From JADJYF01 sp050186725 (lineage in GTDB: Bacteria; Pseudomonadota; Gammaproteobacteria; Ga0077536), in contig JBFWYG010000001.1 in assembly GCA_050186725.1 (NCBI GenBank), positions 124,001 to 188,000 on the forward strand: 64,000 nt of DNA, written 5' to 3'. Positions 27,881 to 36,524 of this stretch are shown piece after piece. The notes beneath the pieces were generated by a model, which worked only from the letters and a program-made list of their open reading frames with translations, was not told the origin of the DNA and did no database searches. Made by a program: the position numbers and the translations under genes. Each line of letters opens with the position of its first letter. Position 1 is the first letter of the stretch.

Positions 27881-29325
27881 GCTGCCCTCCCGGCGGTCGC
27901 CTGAGCCAGGGTGCGGCGCAGGTCATCCAAGGTGATGCGAGTGTCGCCGGCGCCACGTGCGTCGCGCTCGACGCGATCACGCAGCTGCTTGGCGTAGGAA
28001 ATGCGAATCAGCACAGGCTGGCTCTCCACCAGGCGCTGCAGCTCGGTCTCGGCTTCCGCATCCCACGCGAGCGCGCGTTCCGCGCGGGCGGGGGTCGCGT
28101 CGACCCGGTCGAGATCCGTGGCCAGCGGCAGAATGTGGAACAGCGCGTCGAACAGGCCGTTGCACACTTCCTGGACCAGGTAGGTGGCGCCGGCATAGCC
28201 CATGAACGGCGTGCCGGTGTGGCGACGGATGATGGCGCCCGGAAACGAGGCCGGAATGTAGGCGCTGCGCGCGCCGCGCTCGGCGAGATACATGCGTTCG
28301 TTGTAACTGCCGAGCATGACCAGCGGCGGGCTCTGGTGAATCGCCTGGCGAATCGCCTCGTTGTCCGGCTTGACGCCTGGCTTGCGCGCGAAGGCAAAGG
28401 CGCAGGGCAGCCCCATCTCGCTCTCGAGGAAGTTCCGCACGCCGCGCGTGTAGGTTTCAGTGGCGACGATGGCGAAGCTCGCGGTACTGAAAAAATCCTG
28501 CGTCACCGAGCGCCACAGATCCCACAGGGGCTTCACCGTGGTGTGTTTTTCGCGCTCGATGAAAGGCTCGGGGTCGAGTTCAAGCAGCTCGCCAAGCCGA
28601 CGCAGGAAACGGGAAGTACTGAACAGCCCGATGGGCGCCTGCAGGTAGGGTTTCTCTAGGGTCTCGCACAGCTGCCGACCGAACTCGCGGTACATGCAGA
28701 TGTTGACGTCGGCATCCGCGAGGCGCGGGATGTCGGCCAGGTGCACGCCGAGCGGGAACACCAGGTTGACGCGCGCGCCGATGCCTTCCACCAGCCGGCG
28801 GATCTCGGCCAGGTCGGACGGTGAATTGAAGGTGCCATAGGCCGGACCGATGATGTTGACGCTCGGCACGCGGTCCGCGGCGGGCTTGCGCCGGGCGCCG
28901 GCCTTGGCGCCGTACTGCGTCCACAGCCAGGTGAGTGCGCGGTCCGCGCTCTGCCACTGGTCTTCATCGATGGTGCGCGGCAGGAAGCGCTGGATGTTGG
29001 TGCCTTCCGGCGTCACGCCGCCGCCGATCATCTCGGCGATCGAGCCGGTCACCACCACGCTCGGCAGATCGGGGTCGAGGGTACCGTGGGCACGCTTCAT
29101 CGCGCCTTCGGTGCCTTTGCGCCCGAGCTCGGCTTCGGCGAGGCCCGTGACCACGATGGGCAGTTCATGCGGCGGGAGGCCATCGGTGTAGTGCAGCACC
29201 GAAGTGACCGGCAGGTTCTCGCAGCCGACCGGGCCGTCGATGATCACCTGCAGTCCCTTGACCGCGGTGAACATGTACACCGCGCCCCAGTAGCCGCCTG
29301 CCCGATCGTGATCGATGACCAACAT
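27877..29325 (-). CDS. bchZ: Chlorophyllide a reductase subunit Z
   Basis: The 482-residue Z subunit forms the catalytic heterotetramer of chlorophyllide oxidoreductase with BchY, which reduces ring B to bring chlorophyllide to the bacteriochlorin level. It is nitrogenase-like; the cluster-linked cysteine lies in 'IDGPVGCENLPVTSVLHY'. 'VTGSIAEMIGGGVTPEGTNIQRFLPRTIDEDQWQ' is characteristic of BchZ. ATG 29325 shares one base with the bchY stop (TGATG). The stop overlaps pufQ, physically linking pigment and puf genes. Confidence 0.96.
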   Translation of the reverse strand: MLVIDHDRAGGYWGAVYMFTAVKGLQVIIDGPVGCENLPVTSVLHYTDGLPPHELPIVVTGLAEAELGRKGTEGAMKRAHGTLDPDLPSVVVTGSIAEMIGGGVTPEGTNIQRFLPRTIDEDQWQSADRALTWLWTQYGAKAGARRKPAADRVPSVNIIGPAYGTFNSPSDLAEIRRLVEGIGARVNLVFPLGVHLADIPRLADADVNICMYREFGRQLCETLEKPYLQAPIGLFSTSRFLRRLGELLELDPEPFIEREKHTTVKPLWDLWRSVTQDFFSTASFAIVATETYTRGVRNFLESEMGLPCAFAFARKPGVKPDNEAIRQAIHQSPPLVMLGSYNERMYLAERGARSAYIPASFPGAIIRRHTGTPFMGYAGATYLVQEVCNGLFDALFHILPLATDLDRVDATPARAERALAWDAEAETELQRLVESQPVLIRISYAKQLRDRVERDARGAGDTRITLDDLRRTLAQATAGRAA

Positions 29326-30845
29326 CAGATGGCATCCTCGACGTTGCGCTTGGCCAGCTGCTTTTCGCGCTTGCGGCGCATCTGCTCGCGAAAACCCGCG
29401 GGCGCCGCCTGTGGCGCCTGGTGCCAGACGCCAGCGGCATCGCCGCTGCCGGTGTCGCCGAAGAAGGCCTGCATCTCGCGGAAGCGCTCGCGGTTGCCGA
29501 GCGCGGCGTTGATCACCTGGGACAGCGCGCCGGCCCCGGCCAGTCCCATCAGCGGCCGGGCCGAGATGAGATTGGTGAAATAGAGCGCGGGCGTGGCGCG
29601 GCTCTTGGCTTTCTGCACCACCGGCGTGGTGCCGATGGCGATGTCGGGCTGGAACTCGTCGAGCGCGGCGTAATCCTGTTCGAGCGACGCGCGGTACTGC
29701 ACGCGCACGCCGCGCGCCTCGAGCCAGGCGCGATCGGGCGCCGACCAGGGCGTGGCCGCGCAGGCGGTGCCGACGTAGCGCACGTCCGCGCCGCACTCCA
29801 TCAGTAGCCGGGCGACCAGCAGTTCCGAGCCCTCGTAGCCCGACAGCGTCACGCGCGCCCTGATCGGCGCGCCCGCCAGGACGCCGGCGATTGCAGGCAG
29901 GAAGCGGTTCTTGGCCGCGTCGCGCCGCGAGGCCGGGATGCCGCAGGTGGCCGCGACGGCGTCCAGCCAGTCCGCCGTGCCTTCGCGACCGACGGGCGCC
30001 GAGGCGATGGCGGGCCGTCCGGCGGCCTCGAACTCCCGCAATGAGGCGGTGTAGAAGGGATGCAGCGCCGCCACGGCCACGCAGTCCAGCGCGCCGTAGA
30101 GTTCGCGCCATTCGCGGGTCGGCACGCTCGGGCCGGCGGCGAGGCCGAGGGGCTCGAGCAGGGTGCCGATGGCAACCGGGTCGGCGGGGAAGGTCTCGCC
30201 CAGAAGCGCGATGGTCGGCAGGTCGGCGCGGCCGCCGCGCGGCGCCTGCACCGGTCCCGCCTCCACCTCGGTGCGCGCGTAGCGCAGCATGGCGCCCGCC
30301 AGCACGTCCTTGGCTTCGGCATGGGTCGGCACGCCGAAGCCCGGCACGTCGATGCCGATCACGCGCACGCCGTTGATCTCCTTCGGCAGCAGCTTGAGCG
30401 GCACGCCGGAGGCGGTCGGCACGCAGAGATTGGTCACCACGATGGTGTCGTAGAGCGCCGGGTCGGCGAGCTGGAACACCGCGTCGCGGATGTCCTCGAA
30501 GAGCTTGCCGGTGACCAGCGTCTCGGAATTGAAAGGCACGTAGCCGACGCTGCGTCGCGCGCCGTAGAAATGCGAAGTGAAGGTCAGGCCATACACGCAG
30601 CAGGCGGAGCCGGACAGCACCGTCGCGGTCCGGCGCATGCGCAGTCCGACGCGCAGCGAGCCGAAAGCCGGGCACATGCTCTGCGGCTGATCGTGAGGGC
30701 CGAGCGGGTAGTCGGCGGCATAGCGCGCCAGCGTCTCGCTCTTGCCGGCCGCGGCGGCGCTGTCGCGCAACTCGCGGCGCGAGCCCGCGCAGCCGACGCC
30801 TTCGTCGGCAGCTTCCACCGGCCGCTCGAGCAGGGTCTCAGACAT
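29325..30845 (-). CDS. bchY: Chlorophyllide a reductase subunit Y
   Basis: This 506-residue nitrogenase-like protein pairs with BchZ. Cysteines in 'QSMCPAFGSLRVGLRMRRTATVLSGSACCVYGL' fit the ligands of the inter-subunit 4Fe-4S cluster. 'TSHFYGARRSVGYVPFNSETLVTGKLFEDIRDAV' is typical of BchY. ATG 30845 lies eight bases inside the end of bchX. The gene is the third of bchCXYZ, reading straight into pufQ. Length is close to the 490-500 residues usual in purple bacteria. Confidence 0.96.
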   Translation of the reverse strand: MSETLLERPVEAADEGVGCAGSRRELRDSAAAAGKSETLARYAADYPLGPHDQPQSMCPAFGSLRVGLRMRRTATVLSGSACCVYGLTFTSHFYGARRSVGYVPFNSETLVTGKLFEDIRDAVFQLADPALYDTIVVTNLCVPTASGVPLKLLPKEINGVRVIGIDVPGFGVPTHAEAKDVLAGAMLRYARTEVEAGPVQAPRGGRADLPTIALLGETFPADPVAIGTLLEPLGLAAGPSVPTREWRELYGALDCVAVAALHPFYTASLREFEAAGRPAIASAPVGREGTADWLDAVAATCGIPASRRDAAKNRFLPAIAGVLAGAPIRARVTLSGYEGSELLVARLLMECGADVRYVGTACAATPWSAPDRAWLEARGVRVQYRASLEQDYAALDEFQPDIAIGTTPVVQKAKSRATPALYFTNLISARPLMGLAGAGALSQVINAALGNRERFREMQAFFGDTGSGDAAGVWHQAPQAAPAGFREQMRRKREKQLAKRNVEDAI

Positions 30846-31821
30846 CGTCGTAGACCACTTCCAGCGAGGGCTTCACCAGCGCCTCGGCGCCGCACATGTC
30901 GGCGAGCGTCGCCGGCTGGAGCACCACGTCGCGACCGACCGTGTCGCTGTCGAACAGGCCCAGCAGCGCATCCTGCGACAGGGGTCGCGGCTGGCGCGGC
31001 GGCGCGCTGGCGACGTTGCCCGCGAGCTGCTCGAAGAGCGGCGCCCAGCGTCCGCCCGGCTTGCCGATGATCTCGTAGCTCGCGCTCTTGCGCCGAATGT
31101 CGTCGTCCGCGGGAATCGCCGCGAGCACCGGGATGTCGACCGCTTCCGCGAAGCGCTGCGCCTCGCCGGTGCCGTCGTCCTTGTTGATGACGATGCCCGC
31201 GACGCCGACGTTGCCGCCCAGCTTGCGGAAGTACTCCACCGCCGAGCACACGTTGTTCGCGACGTACAGCGACTGCAGGTCGTTCGAGCCGACCACGATG
31301 ACCTTCTGGCACATGTCGCGCGCGATGGGCAGGCCGAAGCCGCCGCAGACCACGTCGCCCAGGAAGTCGAGCAGCACGTAGTCGAAGCCCCATTCGTGGA
31401 AGCCGAGCTTCTCGAGCAGTTCGAAGCCGTGGATGATGCCGCGCCCGCCGCAGCCGCGACCGACTTCCGGTCCACCGAGCTCCATGGCGAACACGCCATC
31501 GCGCTTGAAGCACACGTCGCCGATGGCGACCTGCTCACCGGCCAGGGTCTTGGTCGAAGAGGTCTGAATGATGGTCGGGCAGGCGCGACCGCCGAACAGC
31601 AGCGAGGTGGTGTCGCTCTTGGGGTCGCAGCCGATGAGCAGCACCTTGCGGCCCTGCTGCGCCATCATGTAGGACAGGTTGGCGAGCGTGAAACTCTTGC
31701 CTATGCCACCCTTGCCGTAGATCGCGATGATCTGCGTCTCGCGCTTGGCTGGCGCAGCGGTCGTGTCGTCGGCGCGCGGCGCGCGGTCGATGCGCTTCAA
31801 AGGCGCCATGGGTGCGTTCAT
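30838..31821 (-). CDS. bchX: Chlorophyllide a reductase iron protein X
   Basis: The 327-residue iron protein (NifH-like) passes electrons to BchYZ with ATP hydrolysis. The P-loop reads 'YGKGGIGKSFTLANLSYMMAQQGRKVLLIGCDPKSDTTSLLFGG'; cluster cysteines are in 'GRGCGGRGIIHGFELL' and 'LGDVVCGGFGLPIA'. The FTLAN and GGRACPTI segments separate it from BchL, which is also in this window. ATG 31821 overlaps the bchC stop (ATGA); an ATG two codons upstream (31827) is also possible. Confidence 0.96.
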   Translation of the reverse strand: MNAPMAPLKRIDRAPRADDTTAAPAKRETQIIAIYGKGGIGKSFTLANLSYMMAQQGRKVLLIGCDPKSDTTSLLFGGRACPTIIQTSSTKTLAGEQVAIGDVCFKRDGVFAMELGGPEVGRGCGGRGIIHGFELLEKLGFHEWGFDYVLLDFLGDVVCGGFGLPIARDMCQKVIVVGSNDLQSLYVANNVCSAVEYFRKLGGNVGVAGIVINKDDGTGEAQRFAEAVDIPVLAAIPADDDIRRKSASYEIIGKPGGRWAPLFEQLAGNVASAPPRQPRPLSQDALLGLFDSDTVGRDVVLQPATLADMCGAEALVKPSLEVVYDDV

Positions 31822-32753
31822 GCGCATTCCCTCCAGTCGAGAACCATCTTGAGGCAGCGCGGATCGCTGAATGCTGTGCGGTATGCAGCGGCGGCGTCCT
31901 GCGCCGGCGCGCGATGCGTGACCAGGTCGTCCAATGACAGGCGGCCGGCATCGATCAGGCGGTTCACGCCCGCCAGATCTTGTGGTTGCCACTCGGCGGC
32001 GATGCGCAGTCGTGCTTCGCGCATGAAGGCCGGTGGGAATGTGAAGGACAGCGGGCGCGGATAGAAGCCGGCGAGTACGATCTCGCCGCCGCGCGCGAGT
32101 CTTCCCACCAGGGTGTCCAGCACCGCCGAGTCGCCGCTCGCGTCGCAGATGCACGCGTAGTCGCGGCGCTCGTCGGCGTTCGGGTCCAGCACCTGGTAAC
32201 CCTGCGCGCCTTCGCTGCGCCAGGGCGAGATTTCCCAGACCGTCGGCGCCGGTGCGCCAAGTGCGACGGCGATACGCGCCAGCAGGCGGCCCACTACGCC
32301 ATGGCCGACGATGAGTTCAGGCTGCCGCGCCGGGTCTCCGCCGGTGACGTGGAAAGCAGTGGCGGCCAGGGCGAGCATCACTGCGCGCTCCTCGAGATCC
32401 TCGCGAACCGGCAGCAGTCGCGCAGCGGACACCACGACGCGCGAGGCGGCGCCCCCGAACAGGCCCTTGATGTTGCCGTAGCAGCGCGCGCCCGGCACGT
32501 AGACCCGGCGACCTTCGAGTTCAGGGGATGCACCGCCGCGTACGCGGCCGACCGATTCGTAGCCCGGCACGAGCGGATATCCGAGACCGGGGAAGGGCGG
32601 CATGGTGCCGCTCCACAGGAGCTTCTCGGTACCGGTGCTGATGCCGCTCCACTCGATGTCGACCAGCACCTCGTCGGGGCCGGGCGCGGGCAGCTCGATG
32701 TGCACCAAGTCCAGGTGTTGCGGCTGCGTGATGACGACGGCTGTGGTCTGCAT
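31818..32753 (-). CDS. bchC: Bacteriochlorophyllide a dehydrogenase BchC
   Basis: This 311-residue zinc-less medium-chain dehydrogenase oxidises the 3-hydroxyethyl group of the bacteriochlorophyllide to 3-acetyl, late in pigment synthesis. It starts 'MQTTAVVITQPQHLDLVHIEL' and shows 'WSGISTGTEKLLWSGTMPPFPGLGYPLVPGYESVGRV', the BchC signature. The Rossmann nucleotide site is 'IVGHGVVGRLLARIAVALG'. It is first of bchCXYZ-pufQBALMC. The ATG follows GGGGAG almost directly. The gap upstream holds two operator-like sites over a TTGACA promoter (32831-32874). Confidence 0.96.
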   Translation of the reverse strand: MQTTAVVITQPQHLDLVHIELPAPGPDEVLVDIEWSGISTGTEKLLWSGTMPPFPGLGYPLVPGYESVGRVRGGASPELEGRRVYVPGARCYGNIKGLFGGAASRVVVSAARLLPVREDLEERAVMLALAATAFHVTGGDPARQPELIVGHGVVGRLLARIAVALGAPAPTVWEISPWRSEGAQGYQVLDPNADERRDYACICDASGDSAVLDTLVGRLARGGEIVLAGFYPRPLSFTFPPAFMREARLRIAAEWQPQDLAGVNRLIDAGRLSLDDLVTHRAPAQDAAAAYRTAFSDPRCLKMVLDWRECA

Positions 32754-32830
32754 CTCCCCACCCTGGTCCGAGGGCCTGGCCGGCGTGTTAATCGCCGGTC
32801 CGATTGGCCGGACAGGGCCGGCCGCTTATG

Positions 32831-32874
32831 TGTAACTTTAATCTGACATTCGAGATTGTCAATTTAATTTTACT
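32831..32874 (-). promoter_or_regulatory. bchC promoter with paired PpsR/CrtJ operators
   Basis: A perfect TGT-N12-ACA lies at 32831-32848 and a one-mismatch copy (TGT-N12-ACT) at 32857-32874, exactly eight bases apart. On the bchC strand TTGACA (32862-32857), a 16-base spacer and TAAAGT (32840-32835) form a plausible sigma-70 promoter inside the two sites. Paired operators eight bases apart over -35/-10 are the known layout of the CrtJ-controlled bchC promoter of Rhodobacter capsulatus. The upstream site runs into the crtF stop codon. Confidence 0.75.
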
Positions 32875-34018
32875 TACGCGTCTCCGCGACCACGATCAAA
32901 GTCTGCAACGGCATCGGTGGCGCAAGCAGTCGTGGTTTCTCGAAACCCGCCGCAAGCAACAGAGCGCAAAGGGTTTCAGGTGTGCGCGGCAGACCGCTGC
33001 GCATCGCCATCAGGTAGAAACCGAAATAAGCGGCGCCGACCCGCTCCGCATCGGGCGCGCCGGCCATCGGCTCGGCCAACAGCACCGTGCCGTGGTCCGG
33101 CAGGCAGCGTCGCACCGCGCGCAGCAGCTCGAGCGCCTGTGCGTCGTCGTGGTCATGAATGACGCGCACCAGCGTCACGAGATCCGCGCCGATGGGCAGT
33201 GCATCCTTGAAGAAGTCGCCGTCCACCACGTGGACGCGCGCGCCGAGTCCCGCGTCCCGCACGCGTTGCCGCGCGCGCTCAGCGACGCCGGGCAGATCGA
33301 ACAGCATGAGACGCGGCGTCGAGGTGTGGCGCGCGACCGCGCGCAGGAATGCGCCCTCACCGCCGCCCACGTCGAGCACGCAGCGATGTCGCTCCACTGG
33401 GTAGGCGGCCAGCACCTGCTCGGCGATCAAGGGCTGCGAAAGCGCCATCAGCGCGGAATAGTCGGCGACTTCGTGGGGCGCGAGATCGCGAGCCTGCGGA
33501 TTGCGCGCGTAGGCCCAGTAGCGGCCGATGCGTGTCGGCACGTCGGGGTCGCGCAAGAGCGAGATCGGATCGGCGAGATCCTGGTACAGCAGCGCGTGGT
33601 GCTCGACCATCGCCGCGATGCCAGGATTGGCCAGCACGATCACGCCTCGCGGGCCGAGCGCGTAACGCTCCCCTCCCAGTGACTCGACCAGGCCGAGCGC
33701 GCTCGCTGCGTCGAGCAGGCGTAGCGCCGACTCGCGCGGCAGGCGCGCCTGGTGGGCGAGATCGCGCGCCGCGCGCGGTCCCTCGGCGAGAAACTCGAAC
33801 ACACCGAGGCGCACACAGGCGAACAGGATCTGGGAATAGACGAAGCCCGCGCACAGGTCGAACATCGCCGCCGCCTCGCGCCGCGCGATACGACGAAGCC
33901 CGGGGACACGCTCGGCGAAACGCCTGAATTTCGCGCTGCCCAGCAGGCGATTGCGCCACCCGACCAGCGTTTCCCGCCAGCGCGAAGCCCTGTCGCCCGT
34001 CATGAGCGGCAGGTTCAC
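32870..34018 (-). CDS. crtF: Hydroxyneurosporene/demethylspheroidene O-methyltransferase CrtF
   Basis: The 382-residue SAM-dependent enzyme methylates the 1-hydroxy group of acyclic carotenoids in the spheroidene or spirilloxanthin route. A winged-helix dimer domain (about 50-150, 'SQILFACVRLGVFEFLAEGPRAARDLAHQARLP') precedes the methyltransferase domain, where 'VLDVGGGEGAFLRAV' binds SAM and 'VRVIHDHDDAQALELLR' holds the usual catalytic histidine region. The start codon lies 30 bases after crtE, so the two form one operon. Its end touches the bchC control region. Confidence 0.94.
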   Translation of the reverse strand: MNLPLMTGDRASRWRETLVGWRNRLLGSAKFRRFAERVPGLRRIARREAAAMFDLCAGFVYSQILFACVRLGVFEFLAEGPRAARDLAHQARLPRESALRLLDAASALGLVESLGGERYALGPRGVIVLANPGIAAMVEHHALLYQDLADPISLLRDPDVPTRIGRYWAYARNPQARDLAPHEVADYSALMALSQPLIAEQVLAAYPVERHRCVLDVGGGEGAFLRAVARHTSTPRLMLFDLPGVAERARQRVRDAGLGARVHVVDGDFFKDALPIGADLVTLVRVIHDHDDAQALELLRAVRRCLPDHGTVLLAEPMAGAPDAERVGAAYFGFYLMAMRSGLPRTPETLCALLLAAGFEKPRLLAPPMPLQTLIVVAETRK

Positions 34019-34048
34019 GAGGGTGTCTGGCGCACGGCGCGTCCGCGC

Positions 34049-34921
34049 TCAGGCCGCACGTATGCCGCCGATACCGCGAGGGATGAAGTTCTGGGCTTCG
34101 CGCAGGATGAGCTGGCGCAGCTGCTTGGCGCCCGGGCAGGGCGGGATGCTGTGGATCGCACCCGCCACCAGGTGCTCGAGCTGCTTCTTCGCCGCCGGCA
34201 CGCCGAACTCACGTGCGACGCTCGGTCGCTGATGCGCCGCGTCCTGGCCGGTGGGCTTGCCCATCTTGTCGGCATCGCCGATGAGGTCATGAATGTCGTC
34301 CGCGACCTGGAAGGCGGCGCCGATGCGCGCGCCGACATCCAGCCAGGTGAGCGGCGCGGCGCCCGCTGCCTGCGCGCCCGCCACCGTGGCGGCGGCGAAC
34401 AGCGAACCGGTCTTCGCGCGCTCGTAGTCCATGAGCGCGATGTCGGGCTCCGACTCCCAGGCCTGCCCGGCCACCACCCCATGCGGGCCACCCACCGCGT
34501 TGGCGACGGTCAAGGTCAGCGCGGCGAGACGCTCCGGCACGTGGGCGGCCTCGCGGGCGAGCGTCTGGAAGGCGAGCACGATCAGCGCGTCCCCCGCCAG
34601 CACGGCAAGGTCCTCGCCAAAAGCGACGTGCACCGACGGCTTGCCGCGACGCATCGGCGCGTCGTCGAAACATGGCAGGTCGTCGTGCACCAGCGACGCG
34701 CAATGCAGGAGTTCGATCGACACCGCGGCCGCCGTGCTGAGTGCCGGCTGGTCGTCACCGCAGGCCGCCGCCACCGCCATGCACAGTCGTGGTCGCACGC
34801 GCGCGCCGCCGGGAAACACGGCGTACTCCATGGCCGCGGCCAGCCGTGGCGGACAGCCCTGGCCGGTGGCCTCGGCGAGGGCGCGCTGCATGGCGGCTTC
34901 GAAGCGCGTGCTGTGGTCCAT
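34049..34921 (-). CDS. crtE: Geranylgeranyl diphosphate synthase CrtE
   Basis: A 290-residue trans-prenyl transferase that makes the C20 precursor for carotenoids and for the bacteriochlorophyll tail. The first aspartate-rich motif is 'VHDDLPCFDDAPMRRGKPS' and the second 'FQVADDIHDLIGD'; 'GGARVRPRL' and 'GQAWE' are also typical. ATG 34921 has a GGAGG site seven bases upstream, so the TTG codon further out (34945) is rejected. It is divergent from crtD, and the 112-base gap holds two operator-like sites. Confidence 0.95.
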   Translation of the reverse strand: MDHSTRFEAAMQRALAEATGQGCPPRLAAAMEYAVFPGGARVRPRLCMAVAAACGDDQPALSTAAAVSIELLHCASLVHDDLPCFDDAPMRRGKPSVHVAFGEDLAVLAGDALIVLAFQTLAREAAHVPERLAALTLTVANAVGGPHGVVAGQAWESEPDIALMDYERAKTGSLFAAATVAGAQAAGAAPLTWLDVGARIGAAFQVADDIHDLIGDADKMGKPTGQDAAHQRPSVAREFGVPAAKKQLEHLVAGAIHSIPPCPGAKQLRQLILREAQNFIPRGIGGIRAA

Positions 34922-34946
34922 GGTCAGGTCCTCCGTTGGTTGCAAT

Positions 34947-35000
34947 TGTCCATTTAGATTTACGATTTTTGATTTATATTTGTGTCATGAAATATAGACA
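34947..35000. promoter_or_regulatory. Divergent crtE/crtD control region with two PpsR-type sites
   Basis: A perfect TGT-N12-ACA lies at 34983-35000 and a one-mismatch site (TGT-N12-ACG) at 34947-34964, eighteen bases apart, in strikingly AT-rich DNA. For crtD a TTGATT (34969-34974) and TATAGA (34993-34998) pair with an 18-base gap puts the -10 inside the perfect site. Repression of both crtE and crtD from here is expected. Confidence 0.7.
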
Positions 35001-35033
35001 TTGCCCTCCACCCACGTCAAAGGGCGGAATGCA

Positions 35034-36524
35034 GTGAAACCGGTGGTGGTGGTAGGCGCAGGGGTCGGCGGGCTGGTGGCGGCGCTGGAACTCGCCGTGC
35101 GCGGGCATGCGGTGACCGTGCTCGAGCGAGCCACCACGCCAGGCGGCAAGCTACGCAGCGTGGCGGTTGGCGGTCGAGCCCTCGACGCCGGCCCGACCGT
35201 GTTCACCCAGAAGCCCTGGTTCGACGACATCTTTGCGCGCGCCGGCGCGCGTCTCGACGAACATCTGCGCCTCTCGCCGCTCACCGTGCTCGCGCGGCAC
35301 GCCTGGAGCGACGGCAGCCGCTTCGACCTGCCCACCGAGGCCGAAGCCGCCGTCGACGCCGTGGGCCGATTCGCCGGCAGCGCCGAAGCCCAGCGCTACC
35401 GCCGCTTTCGGGCCGACGCGGCCGCCATCTACCAAGTGCTGGAACAGCCCTTCATGTGCGCCTCGCGTCCCTCGCTGCCGGGGCTGCTGGCGCGTGTCGG
35501 CCCGCGACGCCTGCCCGCGCTGGCTGCGATCCGCCCCTTCACCAGCCTGTGGCACGCACTCGGTGACTATTTCCATGACCCGCGCCTGCGCCAACTCTTC
35601 GCCCGCTATGCCACCTACGTGGGCGCCTCGCCCTGGCGCGCGCCGGCGACGCTGATGCTGATCGCGCACGTCGAGAGCCTGGGCGTGTGGCGGCTGGAGG
35701 GCGGTATGGCGCGCCTGGCCGAGGCGCTCGCCGGCCTCGCCGCCGCGCGCGGCGTGGCGTTCCGCTACGGCAGCGAGGTGCGCACCATCGAGCGTGTCGG
35801 CGGGCGGGTGCGCGGCGTGCGCCTCGCCGACGGCGAACGGCTGGCCGCGTCGGCCGTGATCGCGAATGTCGACATCGGCGCCCTGCGGGACGGCAGTCTC
35901 GGGGATGACCTGCGCGCGGCGGCGCCGTCCCGCGCGGCGCGCTCGTCCTCCGCGCTCACCTGGAACGTGGTGGCGCGCACCGCGGGCTTTCCCTTGCATC
36001 ATCACAACGTGTTCTTCGGCGACGACTACGCCGAAGAATTCACGGCCGTGTTCGAGCGCCAGGCGCTGCCACGCGACCCGACCGTCTACGTGTGCGCCCA
36101 GGATGCGCGGCTCACGGCGGACGACGCCCCCGACGAGCGCGGCCTGCTGTGCCTGATCAATGCGCCCGCCAACGGCGATCGCGTGGCTTACGATGCGGCG
36201 CGCCTGGCGCAGGCCGAGACGGCCATGCGCGAGCGCCTGGCCCGCGTCGGACTGACGCTCAGCTTCGAGCCCACCCGCTGCGTGGTCACTTCGCCGACGG
36301 ACTTCGCCGCGCGCTTTCCCGGCGCGGGTGGTGCGATCTATGGTCCGGTGGGGCACGGCTGGCGCGCGAGTTTCGCGCGTGGCGGCGCGCGCAGTCGCGT
36401 GCCGGGACTCTACCTCGCCGGCGGCAGCGTGCATCCCGGCCCCGGCGTGCCGATGGCGGCGCTGTCCGGCCGCCTGGCCGCCGCGGCGCTGCACGCCGAT
36501 CTCACGCGCGGTGCGCGCGAGTGA
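35034..36524 (+). CDS. crtD: Hydroxyneurosporene desaturase CrtD (1-hydroxycarotenoid 3,4-desaturase)
   Basis: The 496-residue flavoprotein of the phytoene desaturase family has an N-terminal dinucleotide fold 'VVVVGAGVGGLVAALELAVRGHAVTVLERATTPGGKLRS' and the family end 'GLYLAGGSVHPGPGVPMAALSGRLAAAAL'. 'GRALDAGPTVFTQKPWFDDIF' and its place before crtC point to CrtD, distinct from CrtI elsewhere in the window. It introduces the 3,4 double bond. The start is GTG 35034 after GGCGGA; no ATG fits. Its stop overlaps crtC (GTGA). Confidence 0.93.
   Translation: MKPVVVVGAGVGGLVAALELAVRGHAVTVLERATTPGGKLRSVAVGGRALDAGPTVFTQKPWFDDIFARAGARLDEHLRLSPLTVLARHAWSDGSRFDLPTEAEAAVDAVGRFAGSAEAQRYRRFRADAAAIYQVLEQPFMCASRPSLPGLLARVGPRRLPALAAIRPFTSLWHALGDYFHDPRLRQLFARYATYVGASPWRAPATLMLIAHVESLGVWRLEGGMARLAEALAGLAAARGVAFRYGSEVRTIERVGGRVRGVRLADGERLAASAVIANVDIGALRDGSLGDDLRAAAPSRAARSSSALTWNVVARTAGFPLHHHNVFFGDDYAEEFTAVFERQALPRDPTVYVCAQDARLTADDAPDERGLLCLINAPANGDRVAYDAARLAQAETAMRERLARVGLTLSFEPTRCVVTSPTDFAARFPGAGGAIYGPVGHGWRASFARGGARSRVPGLYLAGGSVHPGPGVPMAALSGRLAAAALHADLTRGARE

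Noticed and set aside
27877..30675. Apparent fused bchY-bchZ frame of 932 codons
   Set aside because: The first half is a shifted shadow of bchY; true bchZ begins at 29325 with a TGATG junction, so there is no gene fusion.
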